Of a stretch of 51,856 nucleotides of DNA, positions 23,467 to 32,284 are shown piece after piece; position 1 is the stretch's first letter; every line of letters starts with the position of its first letter. The position numbers and the translations under genes were made by a program. Origin of the DNA: a virus; the IMG/VR virus record IMGVR_UViG_3300025087_000092, positions 1 to 51,856 of that record. The stretch is one strand, 5' to 3'. The notes beneath the pieces are model-generated. The model worked only from the letters and a program-made list of their open reading frames with translations. It was not told the origin of the DNA and made no database searches.

Positions 23467-23711
23467 ACATACAAATCCAAGACGAAAGATTGGAACTATT
23501 CCGTCAAGAATGGTTAAAAAATTCATTAACGATAAACTTACTAACGCAGTTGAATCAGGAGGAAATAAAATTAAGAAAAAATCTATTTGCAGCAAGTCGA
23601 CTAAATAATGCACATTGTATTAGTATAATAATAACAGAACTAGAATTATTAGATAATTTGAAAGAATTCATATATGGACGAAGAACCAAATCAATCGCAG
23701 GCACCAATTAA
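23463..23711 (+). CDS. Small protein between portal and scaffold, 82 aa (TTG start)
   Basis: The only start in frame near the portal stop is TTG 23463, which overlaps the portal TGA as TTGA. The protein begins NIQIQDERLELFRQEWLKNS and continues helical (EEIKLRKNLFAASRLNNAH). Small proteins with ERxxxFxxEW followed by helices often lie between portal and scaffold genes in podoviruses; their role is unknown. It overlaps the scaffold start by 38 nt. An alternative 49-codon frame from ATG 23459 looks less protein-like. Confidence 0.6.
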   Translation: MNIQIQDERLELFRQEWLKNSLTINLLTQLNQEEIKLRKNLFAASRLNNAHCISIIITELELLDNLKEFIYGRRTKSIAGTN

Positions 23712-24759
23712 TATTACAACATCAGAAGGAACTATAAAAGAGGATGTAAATAATGCTGAGCCAATTGCTGAACCAGTGGCCGCTGATAGTAGTGATCATT
23801 TTACTTTTGATGATTTTGATTCTGGAATTACAGACAAGAAACCTTTACAGAAAGATTCTACGGACGCACAACATGATATTGGAGAATTACAGAAACAAGA
23901 TCAAACATTAGTTCCTCCGAAACGTGATTATAGTAAGTTTGATCCTGAAGATGCAAAAATTCTTAAAACATTACATAATCGTGCTTTTGATTATTTTTCA
24001 AAAAGGTTACTTTCAGTTAAACAAACTGAGCAAGAAAAGCAAGAAGCATTAGCACAAGTTAAGCAAGTTACCGAACAAGCACAAGGTAAAATACTCCCTT
24101 CCGCCTGGTATGAACATCCTGATGCTTATATGCTTGCCCCTGATTATCAAGCATTAAATCAAAAGTATGATAAAATTTCGTTTGAATCTGATCATTGGCA
24201 AGAACAATTAATTGCTATTAAAGAAGGTCGTCAATGGACGAGACTACTTGGCTATAATAGACAATCAGGTCAACCAGTATTTAGCGATCCAATTGATCCA
24301 TCTCCATCAGCAGAAATTGGTGTGCTTAACGCTTTTAATTCGATGGAGACTGCAAAGCAACAAATTCAGTCTGAAGCGCTTAAATTGCAAACAGAATTTA
24401 AAGACCAGTATCAGCAAGGCTCCACTTTTATTGATCAAGCACTTGAAAAGAATATAGTTAAACTCATGCCTGAATTAAAACCGCGCAAAGAACAACTTGA
24501 TGCATTTAGTCAACTTATGCCAAAAGTTTATATAGGGCATCCATTACTTAAATTAGCTGCAAATCTATTTGCTATTGCAACAAATCAAGCAAATGTTATT
24601 AGTAGTTTACGTGGTGGAGTTAATTCTCAGGCAGCTATTCAACAGGATAAACGTCGTGCTGGTCCTGGTGCAATTAAGACAGTGGGTGGCGCTGGAAAAA
24701 CTGATAATAATAGTGAGGTAATTGATTTCGAGAGTATAGATAAGGAGTTTAATAGTTAA
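23674..24759 (+). CDS. Capsid scaffolding protein (probable)
   Basis: 361 aa. It is acidic and disordered at the N-terminus (HFTFDDFDSGITDKKP), has long charged helices in the middle (RLLSVKQTEQEKQEALAQVK) and a low-complexity C-terminus (GPGAIKTVGGAGKTDNNSE). This layout, and the place between portal and major capsid protein, is that of scaffolding proteins that nucleate and shape the procapsid. No protease motif is apparent. The capsid promoter starts 5 bp after its stop. Confidence 0.75.
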   Translation: MDEEPNQSQAPINITTSEGTIKEDVNNAEPIAEPVAADSSDHFTFDDFDSGITDKKPLQKDSTDAQHDIGELQKQDQTLVPPKRDYSKFDPEDAKILKTLHNRAFDYFSKRLLSVKQTEQEKQEALAQVKQVTEQAQGKILPSAWYEHPDAYMLAPDYQALNQKYDKISFESDHWQEQLIAIKEGRQWTRLLGYNRQSGQPVFSDPIDPSPSAEIGVLNAFNSMETAKQQIQSEALKLQTEFKDQYQQGSTFIDQALEKNIVKLMPELKPRKEQLDAFSQLMPKVYIGHPLLKLAANLFAIATNQANVISSLRGGVNSQAAIQQDKRRAGPGAIKTVGGAGKTDNNSEVIDFESIDKEFNS

Positions 24760-24764
24760 ATTTT

Positions 24765-24780
24765 TGGCATAATATATGCT
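24765..24780 (+). promoter_or_regulatory. Sigma-54 (-24/-12) promoter of the major capsid gene
   Basis: Reads TGGCATAATATATGCT, with GG (24766-24767) and GC (24778-24779) 10 bp apart. Predicted start is near 24791, which gives a leader of about 146 nt to the capsid ATG. A dedicated promoter for the most abundant virion protein makes biological sense. Confidence 0.82.
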
Positions 24781-24797
24781 TTAATTGTTTCAGTGAC

Positions 24798-24909
24798 TAA
24801 TTGTAGCTATAAAGTAGCAAGTTAGTTCGCCTGCCAATGGCTGGTGTATTGCTTCTGTTTAGTGAAGGGCATCACTGGTTAACTTGCTAGCACCTTAGTT
24901 TAGCAATTA
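24798..24909 (+). ncRNA. Structured 5' leader RNA of the major capsid gene
   Basis: The leader can fold as nested stems: TAATTG / CAATTA (24798-24803 with 24904-24909), a perfect 10-bp stem TAGCAAGTTA / TAACTTGCTA (24815-24824 with 24880-24889), and inside it two hairpins, CCTGCC-AAT-GGCTGG (near 24830-24844) and AGTGA-AGGGCA-TCACT (24861-24876). This is a three-way junction. It does not match a riboswitch or tRNA that I know. It may stabilise the capsid message or bind a regulator. A modest ribosome site (AGAAGG) lies downstream before the ATG at 24937. Confidence 0.6.
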
Positions 24910-24936
24910 ATTAATGATAACAGAAGGTAAAACAGT

Positions 24937-26214
24937 ATGCCAGTTCAATATGATCTTCCGGAGTATTTTGCTCCAGCATCCCTTGAGGATGTAAATAAAT
25001 ATAATAGACTTCCGTATTACTTGGCTATGGTAGAAGCCAAGTATTTTCCAGAGTGGCAAGTGTTTAATTCATTATTTGGTAAGTTAACATGGCAACCAAA
25101 TATGGGTTCAACTTTGCGTTCAGTTCGTGCTGAACCAACGCCAGTTGGACAACAGCAATTCTTTCCTGTGGATATAGATCATACTCCACAGAAAAACGTG
25201 TATGAAACGTTGGAATTCATTCAGGATACCAACCTTAAAATGCACGATTATGATAGCAAGCAGTTTCATTTCTTGCCTTCGTTTCAAGATTTTCGCGAAA
25301 ATCAACTGGATTTCAATCATAAGGATATTGTGCGTCAAATTGCTATTTCTAATGATATATTTATTAGTAGTGTTTTGATGCAAAAAACTCCTATGGGAAT
25401 TCTTAGCGGAAATCTTGGTGGCGGTCCTGTGCAACCAATGCCAATTGTTCCTAATGGAACTTCTATTACGGCAGCTAGTGTTGCTGCGTCGGGTAAAAAT
25501 ACTGCATTCTTTATTAATACTGCTGCAAATATTAGTAAAGGTCTTACACTTGCTTGCCTTGATTATGCAGTTTGTGCATTACGTGATGATATGGGTGCAC
25601 CCTTCTTTGAAGGAACTATTAATACTCCACGTGATAATGAACTTATTAAAGGCAAATATGTTTTGCTCACAAGTAGCGAAGCTTGGCAAATGTTCAAATA
25701 CGATCCAAACTTCCAGCAATTTCGTAATGTTAATTTGAATGTTGTTACTGATGGATTTCGTGGTTCAATTTTTGATGAAGTTACCACAAAAATTCTTCGG
25801 TATCCGTTCCGTTTTGCTGATGATGGAACTGTTCCAGCGCCTGAAATATATGATGCTGTAACAGGTTTAACTGTTAGGAATCCAGCATATACTGCGGCAC
25901 CTAATGAAATTGCTTGGCTTACTGGTGCTGATGTGCTCAAAACTATTAAAGTTGGCCCGCCTCCTCGTGCATTTGCGGCAAAATCTATGGCACGTGAAAA
26001 GTTTTATTCTATGCGATGGAATGGAGAAGTTCAGTTGACAGATCAAGTTCTCGTTCAATATCTTGATCCTGGAACTGGAACCATTGTTTATGATACGAAT
26101 GTTCGTGGTCGTTTGCTTAAATTAATTGGTAGCGTTATTTATGGTGCAATTCCTGTTTGCCCACATAATTGTTTTCCAATTGCTTTTAAGCGTCAACGTC
26201 CACAAATTGTTTAA
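24937..26214 (+). CDS. Major capsid protein
   Basis: 425 aa, preceded by scaffold and by its own promoter and leader. The sequence (PASLEDVNKYNRLPYYLAMV, SLFGKLTWQPNMGSTLRSVR, RQIAISNDIFISSVLMQKTP, and a late VQYLDPGTGTIVYDTNVRGR) has the mixed alpha/beta character and size of HK97-fold coat proteins of podoviruses with large capsids. There is no cleavable delta domain evident. It forms the icosahedral shell. The assignment is by gene order, size and composition. Confidence 0.85.
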   Translation: MPVQYDLPEYFAPASLEDVNKYNRLPYYLAMVEAKYFPEWQVFNSLFGKLTWQPNMGSTLRSVRAEPTPVGQQQFFPVDIDHTPQKNVYETLEFIQDTNLKMHDYDSKQFHFLPSFQDFRENQLDFNHKDIVRQIAISNDIFISSVLMQKTPMGILSGNLGGGPVQPMPIVPNGTSITAASVAASGKNTAFFINTAANISKGLTLACLDYAVCALRDDMGAPFFEGTINTPRDNELIKGKYVLLTSSEAWQMFKYDPNFQQFRNVNLNVVTDGFRGSIFDEVTTKILRYPFRFADDGTVPAPEIYDAVTGLTVRNPAYTAAPNEIAWLTGADVLKTIKVGPPPRAFAAKSMAREKFYSMRWNGEVQLTDQVLVQYLDPGTGTIVYDTNVRGRLLKLIGSVIYGAIPVCPHNCFPIAFKRQRPQIV

Positions 26215-26238
26215 TTTAAAAAAAGGAAGAAAAATAAT

Positions 26239-26733
26239 ATGAAAAAATTTCTACTTGCTTTAACAATGTTTGCGGTTGTTAGTATTCAAGCTGCAACATA
26301 TACTGCCAGTATTACTGGTGGTTTAACAAATGTGCCTGTGGCAGGTTCATGCAGTATTTATCTCATTTCACTTGAAAATACTGATACTAATCAATCTTGT
26401 GTTACCAAGATTTGGGATGCAAATGCTAGTGGTGTTATTTGGACTAATGCCGCATTTACAACGTATTGGATGTATTTGACTAATTTGGTTACAAAATATA
26501 CGAACATTCTTGGTAATATTGAAACTAACACAAATAGTGCTATGTATTCAACTACAAGAATTGTTGCGGCATCAACTAATACGTTTCCATTATTGATTTC
26601 TGCAATAGTTCCAGCAGGAGGTTCAATAACATATCAGCCGGCATATCCATATAGTGCATGGCGCGGCATATACATGACAAATGCGGATGTAACTAACTTA
26701 AATGTTAGTATAACATATTCAACTTCATTCTAG
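26239..26733 (+). CDS. Small Thr/Asn-rich protein with Sec signal peptide
   Basis: 164 aa behind a good ribosome site (AAGGA). It begins MKKFLLALTMFAVVSIQA, a typical Sec signal peptide with probable cleavage after IQA. The mature part is rich in Thr, Asn, Ser and Ala (ITGGLTNVPVAGSCSIYLIS) and probably all beta, with two cysteines. Its place directly after the capsid gene suggests an outer capsid or fibre protein, yet a signal peptide would send it to the periplasm. It may be a secreted phage product, a cell-surface modifier or a virion protein with an unusual route. The downstream tailspike has the same kind of N-terminus. Confidence 0.7.
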   Translation: MKKFLLALTMFAVVSIQAATYTASITGGLTNVPVAGSCSIYLISLENTDTNQSCVTKIWDANASGVIWTNAAFTTYWMYLTNLVTKYTNILGNIETNTNSAMYSTTRIVAASTNTFPLLISAIVPAGGSITYQPAYPYSAWRGIYMTNADVTNLNVSITYSTSF

Positions 26734-26749
26734 TAGTAACAATTAACCG

Positions 26750-26773
26750 GGGGCCAGCTTAAAAACTGGCCCC
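26750..26773 (+). terminator. GC-rich hairpin after the 26239-26733 gene
   Basis: A perfect 8-bp stem GGGGCCAG / CTGGCCCC (26750-26757 with 26766-26773) with loop CTTAAAAA. It is followed by AAAATTTAT rather than a T run, so it is an imperfect terminator and could be a partial stop or an RNA-stability element that sets the high capsid-region expression apart from the tail genes. Confidence 0.5.
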
Positions 26774-26782
26774 AAAATTTAT

Positions 26783-27127
26783 ATGCCTATCCCAACTAGA
26801 AATCCTCTTGCAAAACGCACTGTTTTTCCACCTGTTCTTATTAATAATGCTGGTGCGGCGACAACTACAATTTTTGATTCGGCTGTTGATGGTCCATTGG
26901 GACAGGTAGTTATTCAAAATTGTGGTGTTGCTCCGATTAAATATGCTTTTAATACATCTGCATCTGATGTTGTTTTTCATGGTGTATTAGCTGCTTGCGG
27001 CACTGTTGATGATGGACTTGGTTCTCTTGTTAGTATTACTGATGAAGCTAGTATAGTTTCAATTTCAATTTATGGCGCGGCTGCGCATAGAGCTGCTATT
27101 TCAAAATTTATTGCTAGGAATAATTAA
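26783..27127 (+). CDS. Probable capsid decoration or head-fibre-type protein, 114 aa
   Basis: All-beta small protein (VVIQNCGVAPIKYAFNTSAS, then FHGVLAACGTVDDGLGSLVS and VSISIYGAAAHRAAISKFIA). The pattern of a beta-sandwich with VxIQNxGxxPIxYxF and a C-terminal GxAAHR recurs in small phage proteins encoded near capsid genes; their role is generally structural. No signal peptide, unlike its two neighbours. Confidence 0.55.
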   Translation: MPIPTRNPLAKRTVFPPVLINNAGAATTTIFDSAVDGPLGQVVIQNCGVAPIKYAFNTSASDVVFHGVLAACGTVDDGLGSLVSITDEASIVSISIYGAAAHRAAISKFIARNN

Positions 27128-27130
27128 TAT

Positions 27131-30100
27131 ATGAAGAAAATTTTGTTTTTATTTTTAATATTTGCTTGCACAGTAAGTGCTCAGGTGCAAGAAATTCGGC
27201 TTGCTTCACCAGTTACATTAACGAATATTTTTAATTATCTTTTACAACATACTAATGTTGTTGGTTCAGTTAGTAATGTTGTGGAAATGTTATCTTTGCC
27301 AAGTTTAACAAATAATGATGTCGTTATAACTGCTGGTAGAACTACAGCAGGAGATGGTGGTGGTGGTATATTTATTTGTAGTCTAGATGACGGTAGTGTT
27401 ACAAATACTGGAACTATATTTAGATATTTGTTAAGCACTAATATGTTGCTTAAAAGATTTGATACTACTCCAGTTAATATTAGATGGTTCGGCGCAACAG
27501 GGGATGGAATTACTGATGATACTGATGAAATTCAGACAACAATAGATTTTGTTCAATCAGGTAGTTTTCCATCTGCAATTAGTGGAAATGCTGTTTATTT
27601 TCCTTCTGGAACTTATAAAGTTTCTGATCAATTAAATATTACTACAAGTGGTTTGAAAATTTATGGTGATTCATGTGAGAGTTCAATGATTAAAAATTTT
27701 AATACTACTAATGCTGTATTTTATTATATAGGTGCTGCTGGTAGAATTGAATTTAATGATTTTTCTATATCACAAGATGCCAGTGTAGTTGCTGTAGCAA
27801 ATCAATGTGGTATTAGATGTGAAGCTCCTGCTGGAAATTCTGTTGCTGTTTTCGCAGAAAATGTTCATATTTATGGAACATATCGTGGCTGGTGGTTAAC
27901 GCATAATACTGAAAGTAGTTTTATTAATTGTAAAGTTAATAGTTGTGTTTCAGAAGCTTTTTATGGTGATGATTGGAATACATTATTATCGTTTATTAAT
28001 TGTTGGGGCAATACAGTTGGCATTGGGTTTAGTTTTTCAGGTTCTGGTGATATTAGTTTTATAAATTGTGCAGTTGATGTTCCATCTGATAAAGGATTTT
28101 ATTTAACTAATTGTAGTTTGGTTACTTTACAATCTTGTCCAATTGAAGCTTTTGGAACAATTGGAATACATCTAGATTCATGTTCACAAATAGATATTAA
28201 TGCAAAGTTAATTGGATTAGCTTCTGCTGTTGATGGAATACGAGTTGACGGTGGCTCTAGTATTTTATTAAATTCATGTATTGTTGATGGTAGTGTTCCA
28301 GGAACAGGCTATAGTTTAAATATAACAAATGCTGTAACTGGTTTAACAATAGTTAATGGTATTTATACAGCTTGGGGAGCTGGCATTATAAATAATGCTA
28401 CAAATGCTTTACAAATAGGCAATAATTATCTTAATAATATCGCTACAACATATGGTGTGGCGACATTTAATCGTTATATGGGTTGGGGTCTTTGTATAAA
28501 TACTGATGATCTTGTTGTAACTAATGGTTTTGCTGGTATAAATTGTAGCAATCCAAATGTAGATTTGCATGTTGGCGCTGGTGTTATATCTGGTGATTTA
28601 TTTGGTAGTGCTACATATGGCAATGGCGAACCACAAGTATTTAATACAGCTATTAGTGGAGAAGTTGGTTTTGGTCTATATACTCAAAACGCTTTTAATA
28701 GACGTGCTAAATTCTTTTTTGATGATGTTAATAATATTTGTGGCATAAGATATACAGTTGGCAGTGGTGGTTGGCCTAGTTTTACTGTTATGCGTGGAAC
28801 AACAGAAGATTTTAGAATTGATGCCGCTGGAAATATTAGTTTTTCAGGAACATTAAATGGCGCAACAAATTTAATGTCTGTAGTAGATACTATAGCTGAT
28901 ATGGTTAGTTTAAATACAATAACTAAGCAAACTAACATTGTTGTTTTAGGATATTCTTCAGTAAATGATGGTGGCGGTGGTATGTTTTATATTAAGACTG
29001 ATGATGGCAGCACGACAAATTTTGGAACAGTTTTTAGAAGTATTACAAACACAAATAAATTGTTTTGTCGTATATATGATCCTGGAACAGTTAATGTAAG
29101 ATGGTTTGGAGCAGGACTTGGCGGAGATGATTATGCTAGGATAACAAATGCTATTGGTTGTCTTTCTACTGGTGGCAGGCTTTATTTTGATGCTGGTAAT
29201 TACTTAATTTCTAAGCGTATTGTTATTGATACTGTTGGATTTCAAGGACTTGATATTTGCGGTCCAAGTCCAACAACAGCAACAATTACTTGCACTGCTG
29301 ATACGGGAGCATTTTTGATTAATGATTCTCATTTTGTTAAAATTCGCAATTTGAAGATTGTTGGACCAAATAGCGGAACCGTGCATGGAATTGAGCTTAC
29401 TAGTGCATGGTATTGTGAAATTGATACTTGTTGGATTTATACATTTGGTGGTTCTGGGATTTATTTTAGTGGCGCAATGGGCGCAAGTCATACTTGTTAT
29501 ATTCGTGATTGCTTTGTAACAGATAATCTTGGAGATCAAATTTCATCTGCTGATTGTGCGGTAAATGCTTTACATATTAGTGGCGGCGAATGCAGAACTG
29601 CAATTACTAATACTATTTCAGGAATTAGTGTTAGCGGAACAGATATTACGGTTCGCGATGTAACTATTGAATCAGTTGGAAATGGCATTACTATTCCTGG
29701 CGGATCTGGTTCATTTAATTATTTAATTGACGGCTGTTATTTTGAAGGAATTTTAACTAATTGTATTCAATTATGCACAGCAGGAAATGCACAAGGAGTC
29801 CAGTTAGTTGGTAATTATATGAATCTTGATAGTGCAATTTGTGGAATTTATGGTGAAAGTGGAAGTAGAACTATTCGTGGATTATTTATTAATGGCAACA
29901 CGTTTTCTGGAATTCCAAGTGGAACTTATAATATTGATCTTTCACAAATATTTCAGTTAAGTGAATGTTTCATAACTTCAGCAAATGGTGAAACACCATC
30001 TACACATTATAATATGCCTACTGCTAGTGCTATTGTTAAATATATGATATTTGGTCGCGATGGCATATTTATTGATAAACTTACTGGAGAAGCTGATATT

Positions 30101-32284
30101 GAAGCTGCAAATGCAACGTTCAGTAGTTTTGTAAAATCTGCTGGCATTACAAATACAGCAATGACTGCTGGAAGAATTTTATTGAGTGACACTGGTGGAT
30201 TAATGACAAATTCTTCAGCATTTACATGGGTTGGAACTAATATTGGAGTTGGCACAACAACTCCTACACAGCATAGATTAGTAGTTGCTGGAGGAACAAA
30301 AGGATTTGCAGTAGGAACAACTGATTATATTTATGGCGGAGCTGGAAGTTGTTTATTAACTCGTCCAGTTGTTGATACTGGTGATTGTTGGATGGAATTA
30401 GTTTCTTTGATTACTGGTGCAACAGCATATAATGGACTTTCAGTTGCAAGATTAGGAGGAAACTTTGGTTTAGGTATTGCTTCGGTTGGAGCAAATGCTG
30501 ATAAAGTCTTTAGTCATGGAAATGGCACTCTTCCCACAACAGTTGTAGCTGATGGTTATCAATTATATTCTGCTGATCTTGGTGGAGTAAATGGTAAAGC
30601 AGCTCCGCATATTTATACTGAAGACGGTGCAAAACATGTCTTTGGAAGTTATGTTGGAATTGGCACAACAAATCCAGCAGCTACATTAAATGTTGTTTCA
30701 TCTGATATTAATGCTAGTTTATTTTTAGATACTTATGATAATGGTGCAAATTCTAGTGATTTTTCTTTTAGAAAATCAAAAACTGATACTAAAGATACAC
30801 TAGTTGAAACTGTTGATGGAGATATACTTGGAATTATAAATTTTATTGGTGTTGATTCTGGAGTTAATAGAGATAGTGGAGCACAAATATATGTTAAACA
30901 ATTAGGTGCTTCTGGAACTTATGTTCCAAGTCAAATTATATTTAGAACTTGGGGCAGTTCTGCATTAAATGATAATGCTTTAGTTATACATACAAACGGC
31001 AACCTCGGCATCGGCACGACGGAACCTGTGGCTAATTTTGATATATTTTCTGATAATCTATCAGCGGCGGCGTTTAGAATTACCAGGCTTAGTGGTCCGG
31101 CAAATTATCTTTCAATTTCTCCTCCACACGGAACCGCAACGGCAAGTAAATTCATAGTAAGTGGTCAAACTGTAGTAACCATGTATTCTAATCAAGGAAT
31201 TGGAATTGGAGATTATGCTGATGTGAATACCGCACCTCCATCTAAAGGATTGATAGTAAGCGGCAACCTCGGCATTGGAATAACTAATCCTGTATCCAAA
31301 CTACACGTAGCTGGCAATGCTATATTACAGAATGCAACTACTCCCACAGCATTTAAAATTCATAATACATATACAGATGCTACTAACTTGCAATACCTCG
31401 ATATGTCTGCACGGACCAATAATTCGATGTTCATCGGGCCAGTGTCATTGGGCACGGCAGGCACGAATGTTCAGATGGTGATTGCGAGTGCTGGGAGTAG
31501 CAATATCACGTTTCAGACGGCCGGCACGGATCGAATGGTGATTGATGGAAGTGGTAAGGTAGGGATCGGAATAGGAAGTCCAGGGGGGGTGCTCCATTTA
31601 CACGAACCAACCGCTGTCACCCCAATCAAATTGATAATTAACAATGCTTACACGGGCAGTGCTAGCACAGATGGATTCGGCTTAAGCGTGGATGAAGTAG
31701 GCACCGCGTTTGTGGATCAAAAGGAAGCCGCTAGCCTGATTTTTAGAACGGCGGGAACAGAAAAAATGAAAATCGCGAGCGCCGGAAATGTCGGCATTGC
31801 AACCAGTTATCCTAAAGCGAAACTACATATTGCCGGAGACGTGGCTTTTGCCAACACATCGACCAATGTTGATCGCTATCGCTTAGTATCCGCTCCCAAA
31901 GCTCTAACCGACGGCGGAACGGACAACATTGTGTTAATCACCTGTCCAACGAACCTATTTACCGGCGGCACAATTTATTATACCATTAATGCACTTGATG
32001 TATCTAATGATGGCCAAGCTGAACGTGGTCAGGTTGAGTATGCGCTACACAACAAAGACGGCGCTGGCACACCTACTATTACCGAGCATGACAGCATACA
32101 ATCGTTGAGTGCAGGCTCGCTAGCAACAACGTGGAGTGCTACATTGACAAGTGGCACGAATCTCGTTATAACGCTTGCTGCTGATACAAGCTTAACACCG
32201 GTTGTGGGCGCAGCCGGATTTGGTATCACTTACACCGTGCAGCAAGACCCGAATGCGACACATTCAACAATTACTCCGCAGTAA
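27131..32284 (+). CDS. Giant tailspike/fibre, 1717 aa, with signal peptide, two beta-helix modules and recombinant C-terminus
   Basis: The N-terminus MKKILFLFLIFACTVSAQ is a clear Sec signal peptide. Two related modules follow, each with a GGGGxF head, VNxRWFGA and a right-handed beta-helix of the pectate-lyase type: WFGATGDG near residue 119, and WFGAGLGG near 658. They are an internal duplication offset by about 540 residues. After about residue 1030 come six copies of a fibre motif xGIGTxxPxxxLxV (for example VGIGTTNPAATLNV), common in fibre shafts. From about 30990 onward (residue 1287) the DNA turns much richer in G+C, so this end was probably acquired recently. The role is receptor binding or surface-glycan hydrolysis; no catalytic residues could be fixed. 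Confidence 0.85.
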   Translation: MKKILFLFLIFACTVSAQVQEIRLASPVTLTNIFNYLLQHTNVVGSVSNVVEMLSLPSLTNNDVVITAGRTTAGDGGGGIFICSLDDGSVTNTGTIFRYLLSTNMLLKRFDTTPVNIRWFGATGDGITDDTDEIQTTIDFVQSGSFPSAISGNAVYFPSGTYKVSDQLNITTSGLKIYGDSCESSMIKNFNTTNAVFYYIGAAGRIEFNDFSISQDASVVAVANQCGIRCEAPAGNSVAVFAENVHIYGTYRGWWLTHNTESSFINCKVNSCVSEAFYGDDWNTLLSFINCWGNTVGIGFSFSGSGDISFINCAVDVPSDKGFYLTNCSLVTLQSCPIEAFGTIGIHLDSCSQIDINAKLIGLASAVDGIRVDGGSSILLNSCIVDGSVPGTGYSLNITNAVTGLTIVNGIYTAWGAGIINNATNALQIGNNYLNNIATTYGVATFNRYMGWGLCINTDDLVVTNGFAGINCSNPNVDLHVGAGVISGDLFGSATYGNGEPQVFNTAISGEVGFGLYTQNAFNRRAKFFFDDVNNICGIRYTVGSGGWPSFTVMRGTTEDFRIDAAGNISFSGTLNGATNLMSVVDTIADMVSLNTITKQTNIVVLGYSSVNDGGGGMFYIKTDDGSTTNFGTVFRSITNTNKLFCRIYDPGTVNVRWFGAGLGGDDYARITNAIGCLSTGGRLYFDAGNYLISKRIVIDTVGFQGLDICGPSPTTATITCTADTGAFLINDSHFVKIRNLKIVGPNSGTVHGIELTSAWYCEIDTCWIYTFGGSGIYFSGAMGASHTCYIRDCFVTDNLGDQISSADCAVNALHISGGECRTAITNTISGISVSGTDITVRDVTIESVGNGITIPGGSGSFNYLIDGCYFEGILTNCIQLCTAGNAQGVQLVGNYMNLDSAICGIYGESGSRTIRGLFINGNTFSGIPSGTYNIDLSQIFQLSECFITSANGETPSTHYNMPTASAIVKYMIFGRDGIFIDKLTGEADIEAANATFSSFVKSAGITNTAMTAGRILLSDTGGLMTNSSAFTWVGTNIGVGTTTPTQHRLVVAGGTKGFAVGTTDYIYGGAGSCLLTRPVVDTGDCWMELVSLITGATAYNGLSVARLGGNFGLGIASVGANADKVFSHGNGTLPTTVVADGYQLYSADLGGVNGKAAPHIYTEDGAKHVFGSYVGIGTTNPAATLNVVSSDINASLFLDTYDNGANSSDFSFRKSKTDTKDTLVETVDGDILGIINFIGVDSGVNRDSGAQIYVKQLGASGTYVPSQIIFRTWGSSALNDNALVIHTNGNLGIGTTEPVANFDIFSDNLSAAAFRITRLSGPANYLSISPPHGTATASKFIVSGQTVVTMYSNQGIGIGDYADVNTAPPSKGLIVSGNLGIGITNPVSKLHVAGNAILQNATTPTAFKIHNTYTDATNLQYLDMSARTNNSMFIGPVSLGTAGTNVQMVIASAGSSNITFQTAGTDRMVIDGSGKVGIGIGSPGGVLHLHEPTAVTPIKLIINNAYTGSASTDGFGLSVDEVGTAFVDQKEAASLIFRTAGTEKMKIASAGNVGIATSYPKAKLHIAGDVAFANTSTNVDRYRLVSAPKALTDGGTDNIVLITCPTNLFTGGTIYYTINALDVSNDGQAERGQVEYALHNKDGAGTPTITEHDSIQSLSAGSLATTWSATLTSGTNLVITLAADTSLTPVVGAAGFGITYTVQQDPNATHSTITPQ
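30990..32283 (+). other. Higher-GC segment: probable recombination patch in the tailspike
   Basis: Base composition changes from about one third G+C to about one half near 30990-31020 (CAACCTCGGCATCGGCACGA), and falls back at the gene end. For example 31501-31560 is close to 50 percent, while 28081-28140 is about 30 percent by eye. Similar 13-base words GGCAACCTCGGCAT occur at 30998 and 31261, a possible seam. It encodes the last 430 or so residues, where receptor-binding tips lie in tail fibres. Confidence 0.75.

Noticed and set aside
23459-23608. 49-codon frame from ATG 23459 between portal and scaffold
   Set aside because: It would be a basic, low-complexity peptide, while the overlapping TTG-started frame gives a helical protein of a type common at this place. 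I kept the latter.
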